Part shown: piece by piece, positions 63,575-64,000 of the stretch
How the letters are laid out: every line of letters begins with the position of its first letter
Position numbering within the stretch: position 1 is the stretch's first letter
Notes under the pieces: generated by a model
Told to the model about the DNA's origin: nothing
The model's database searches: none
What the model saw: only the letters and a program-made list of their open reading frames with translations
Assembly: GCA_021781575.1 (NCBI GenBank)
Contig: JAJXWP010000018.1
Span: forward strand, 1 to 64,000
Length of the DNA: 64,000 bases
Source: Pseudomonadota bacterium
Lineage (GTDB): Bacteria > Pseudomonadota > Alphaproteobacteria > Rhodospirillales > Magnetospirillaceae
Reading direction: 5' to 3'
Position numbers and translations under genes: made by a program

Positions 63575-64000
63575 TCAACGGTCAAGCCGGCTTAATTCTT
63601 CCGATTCCAATCTTGACACAGAGTTGCCATCCTGGCAGCCGAAGGCGCTGTGCAAAACTTCACAGGGCGGGGGAACCTTTTCCAATATATCGGATGGTCT
63701 ATTGCAACCCCTCGGCGATGTGCCGGAATGCGATTCCCAGGGCAGGATCGCAAACCGCTCAATTTCCACGCCGACGCTGGTCGCGTCTGGGAACACGTCG
63801 AGCTTCTCCACCCGGACCCGGGCGACGCGCACGCGGCGGTCTTCCAGGCAAAGCGCGGCGGCCCGCTCGGCCAATGTCTCGACCAGATTGACATGGCCGG
63901 AATCGATCAGACGGCGGATGCTGGAAACCACCTGTTCATAGCAGACCACATTGGCCAGTTCATCCGCCGTGTTGGCGGTTTCCCCCTCGCGCACGGCCAG
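63575..64000 (-). CDS. folB: Dihydroneopterin aldolase FolB, 5' end beyond the window
   Basis: Partial: 141 residues, frame open to the window edge. NTADELANVVCYEQVVSSIRRLIDSGHVNLVETLAERAAALCLEDRRVRVARVRVEKLDVFPDATSVGVEIER matches the second half of FolB, including the catalytic-Lys block (VEKLDVFPDA). It makes 6-hydroxymethyl-dihydropterin in folate synthesis. After IERF, where FolB proteins normally end, the frame continues for about 58 residues (ILPWESHSGT... to the stop at 63575) with no similarity I recognise. That may be a real extension or a lost stop codon. The true start lies past 64000. Confidence 0.8.
   Translation of the reverse strand: MAVREGETANTADELANVVCYEQVVSSIRRLIDSGHVNLVETLAERAAALCLEDRRVRVARVRVEKLDVFPDATSVGVEIERFAILPWESHSGTSPRGCNRPSDILEKVPPPCEVLHSAFGCQDGNSVSRLESEELSRLDR

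Overview
The window is ordinary, gene-dense chromosome from a G+C-rich alphaproteobacterium. The best match is a Rhodospirillales member of the Magnetospirillum/Telmatospirillum type. This rests on a SAM-II riboswitch, homospermidine synthase, argD-argF-hslO, a DUF2794 protein, trmL next to petABC, a phasin, a MarR/OmpR/kinase set beside ilvE, and intergenic palindromes of the kind common in this class. I saw no tRNA, rRNA, CRISPR array, transposase or prophage gene. The genus is an inference.

Layout. 1-9.3 kb: outer-membrane beta-barrel, fabI, SAM-II-controlled metZ, a lipoprotein, apaG, folE, two tandem TrkH potassium-transport subunits and a lipoprotein. 9.3-13.3 kb (minus strand): argD-argF-hslO and an ABC-2 permease. 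13.5-17.1 kb: recX, then an aromatic amino-acid operon (chorismate mutase, hisC-type aminotransferase, prephenate dehydrogenase). 17.2-20 kb: a MarR regulator, an M17 aminopeptidase and a GST. 20.2-25.1 kb: a complete six-gene group-3b-type (sulfhydrogenase-like) [NiFe]-hydrogenase operon, including a stand-alone cyclic-nucleotide-binding protein and a maturation protease. 25.3-30.4 kb: small conserved genes, then a YfgM-like gene, bamB and der. 30.4-35 kb: an exported protein with an internal duplication, trmL, and petABC for cytochrome bc1. 35-41.3 kb: mtnP-mtnA-class II aldolase (the DHAP shunt for methylthioadenosine), a VOC-fold protein, then homospermidine synthase and agmatinase on the other strand. 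41.4-51.3 kb (minus strand): GH25 lysozyme, lepB, ychF, pth, rplY, prs, a lipoprotein, pgeF, a MidA-type methyltransferase, lgt and hldD. 51.5-54.7 kb: ubiK, ybjN, proC, TetR and phasin. 54.9-59 kb (minus strand): an unknown 439-residue protein and a sensor kinase/OmpR/MarR operon. 59-64 kb: ilvE, then moaE, moaD, pgsA, uvrC and a folB gene that runs off the window.

How the genes fit together. Methionine/SAM metabolism recurs: metZ makes homocysteine under SAM control, and mtnP-mtnA-aldolase salvages the methylthioadenosine left when SAM is consumed. The agmatinase and homospermidine synthase nearby make polyamines. Energy genes are the bc1 complex and a cytosolic NAD(P)-linked hydrogenase. 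Envelope genes (bamB, lgt, lepB, hldD, pgsA, outer-membrane protein, lipoproteins) are spread throughout.

Most notable items: a SAM-II aptamer with a terminator and a possible competing antiterminator; a TrkH pair whose second copy has Asn for the first filter glycine; the hydrogenase operon with its HTH-less cyclic-nucleotide-binding protein; the DHAP-shunt cluster with an attached VOC protein; a chorismate mutase fused to what looks like a degenerate prephenate-dehydratase/ACT region; a lipoprotein gene with no ordinary start codon; and several unannotated intergenic repeat elements.
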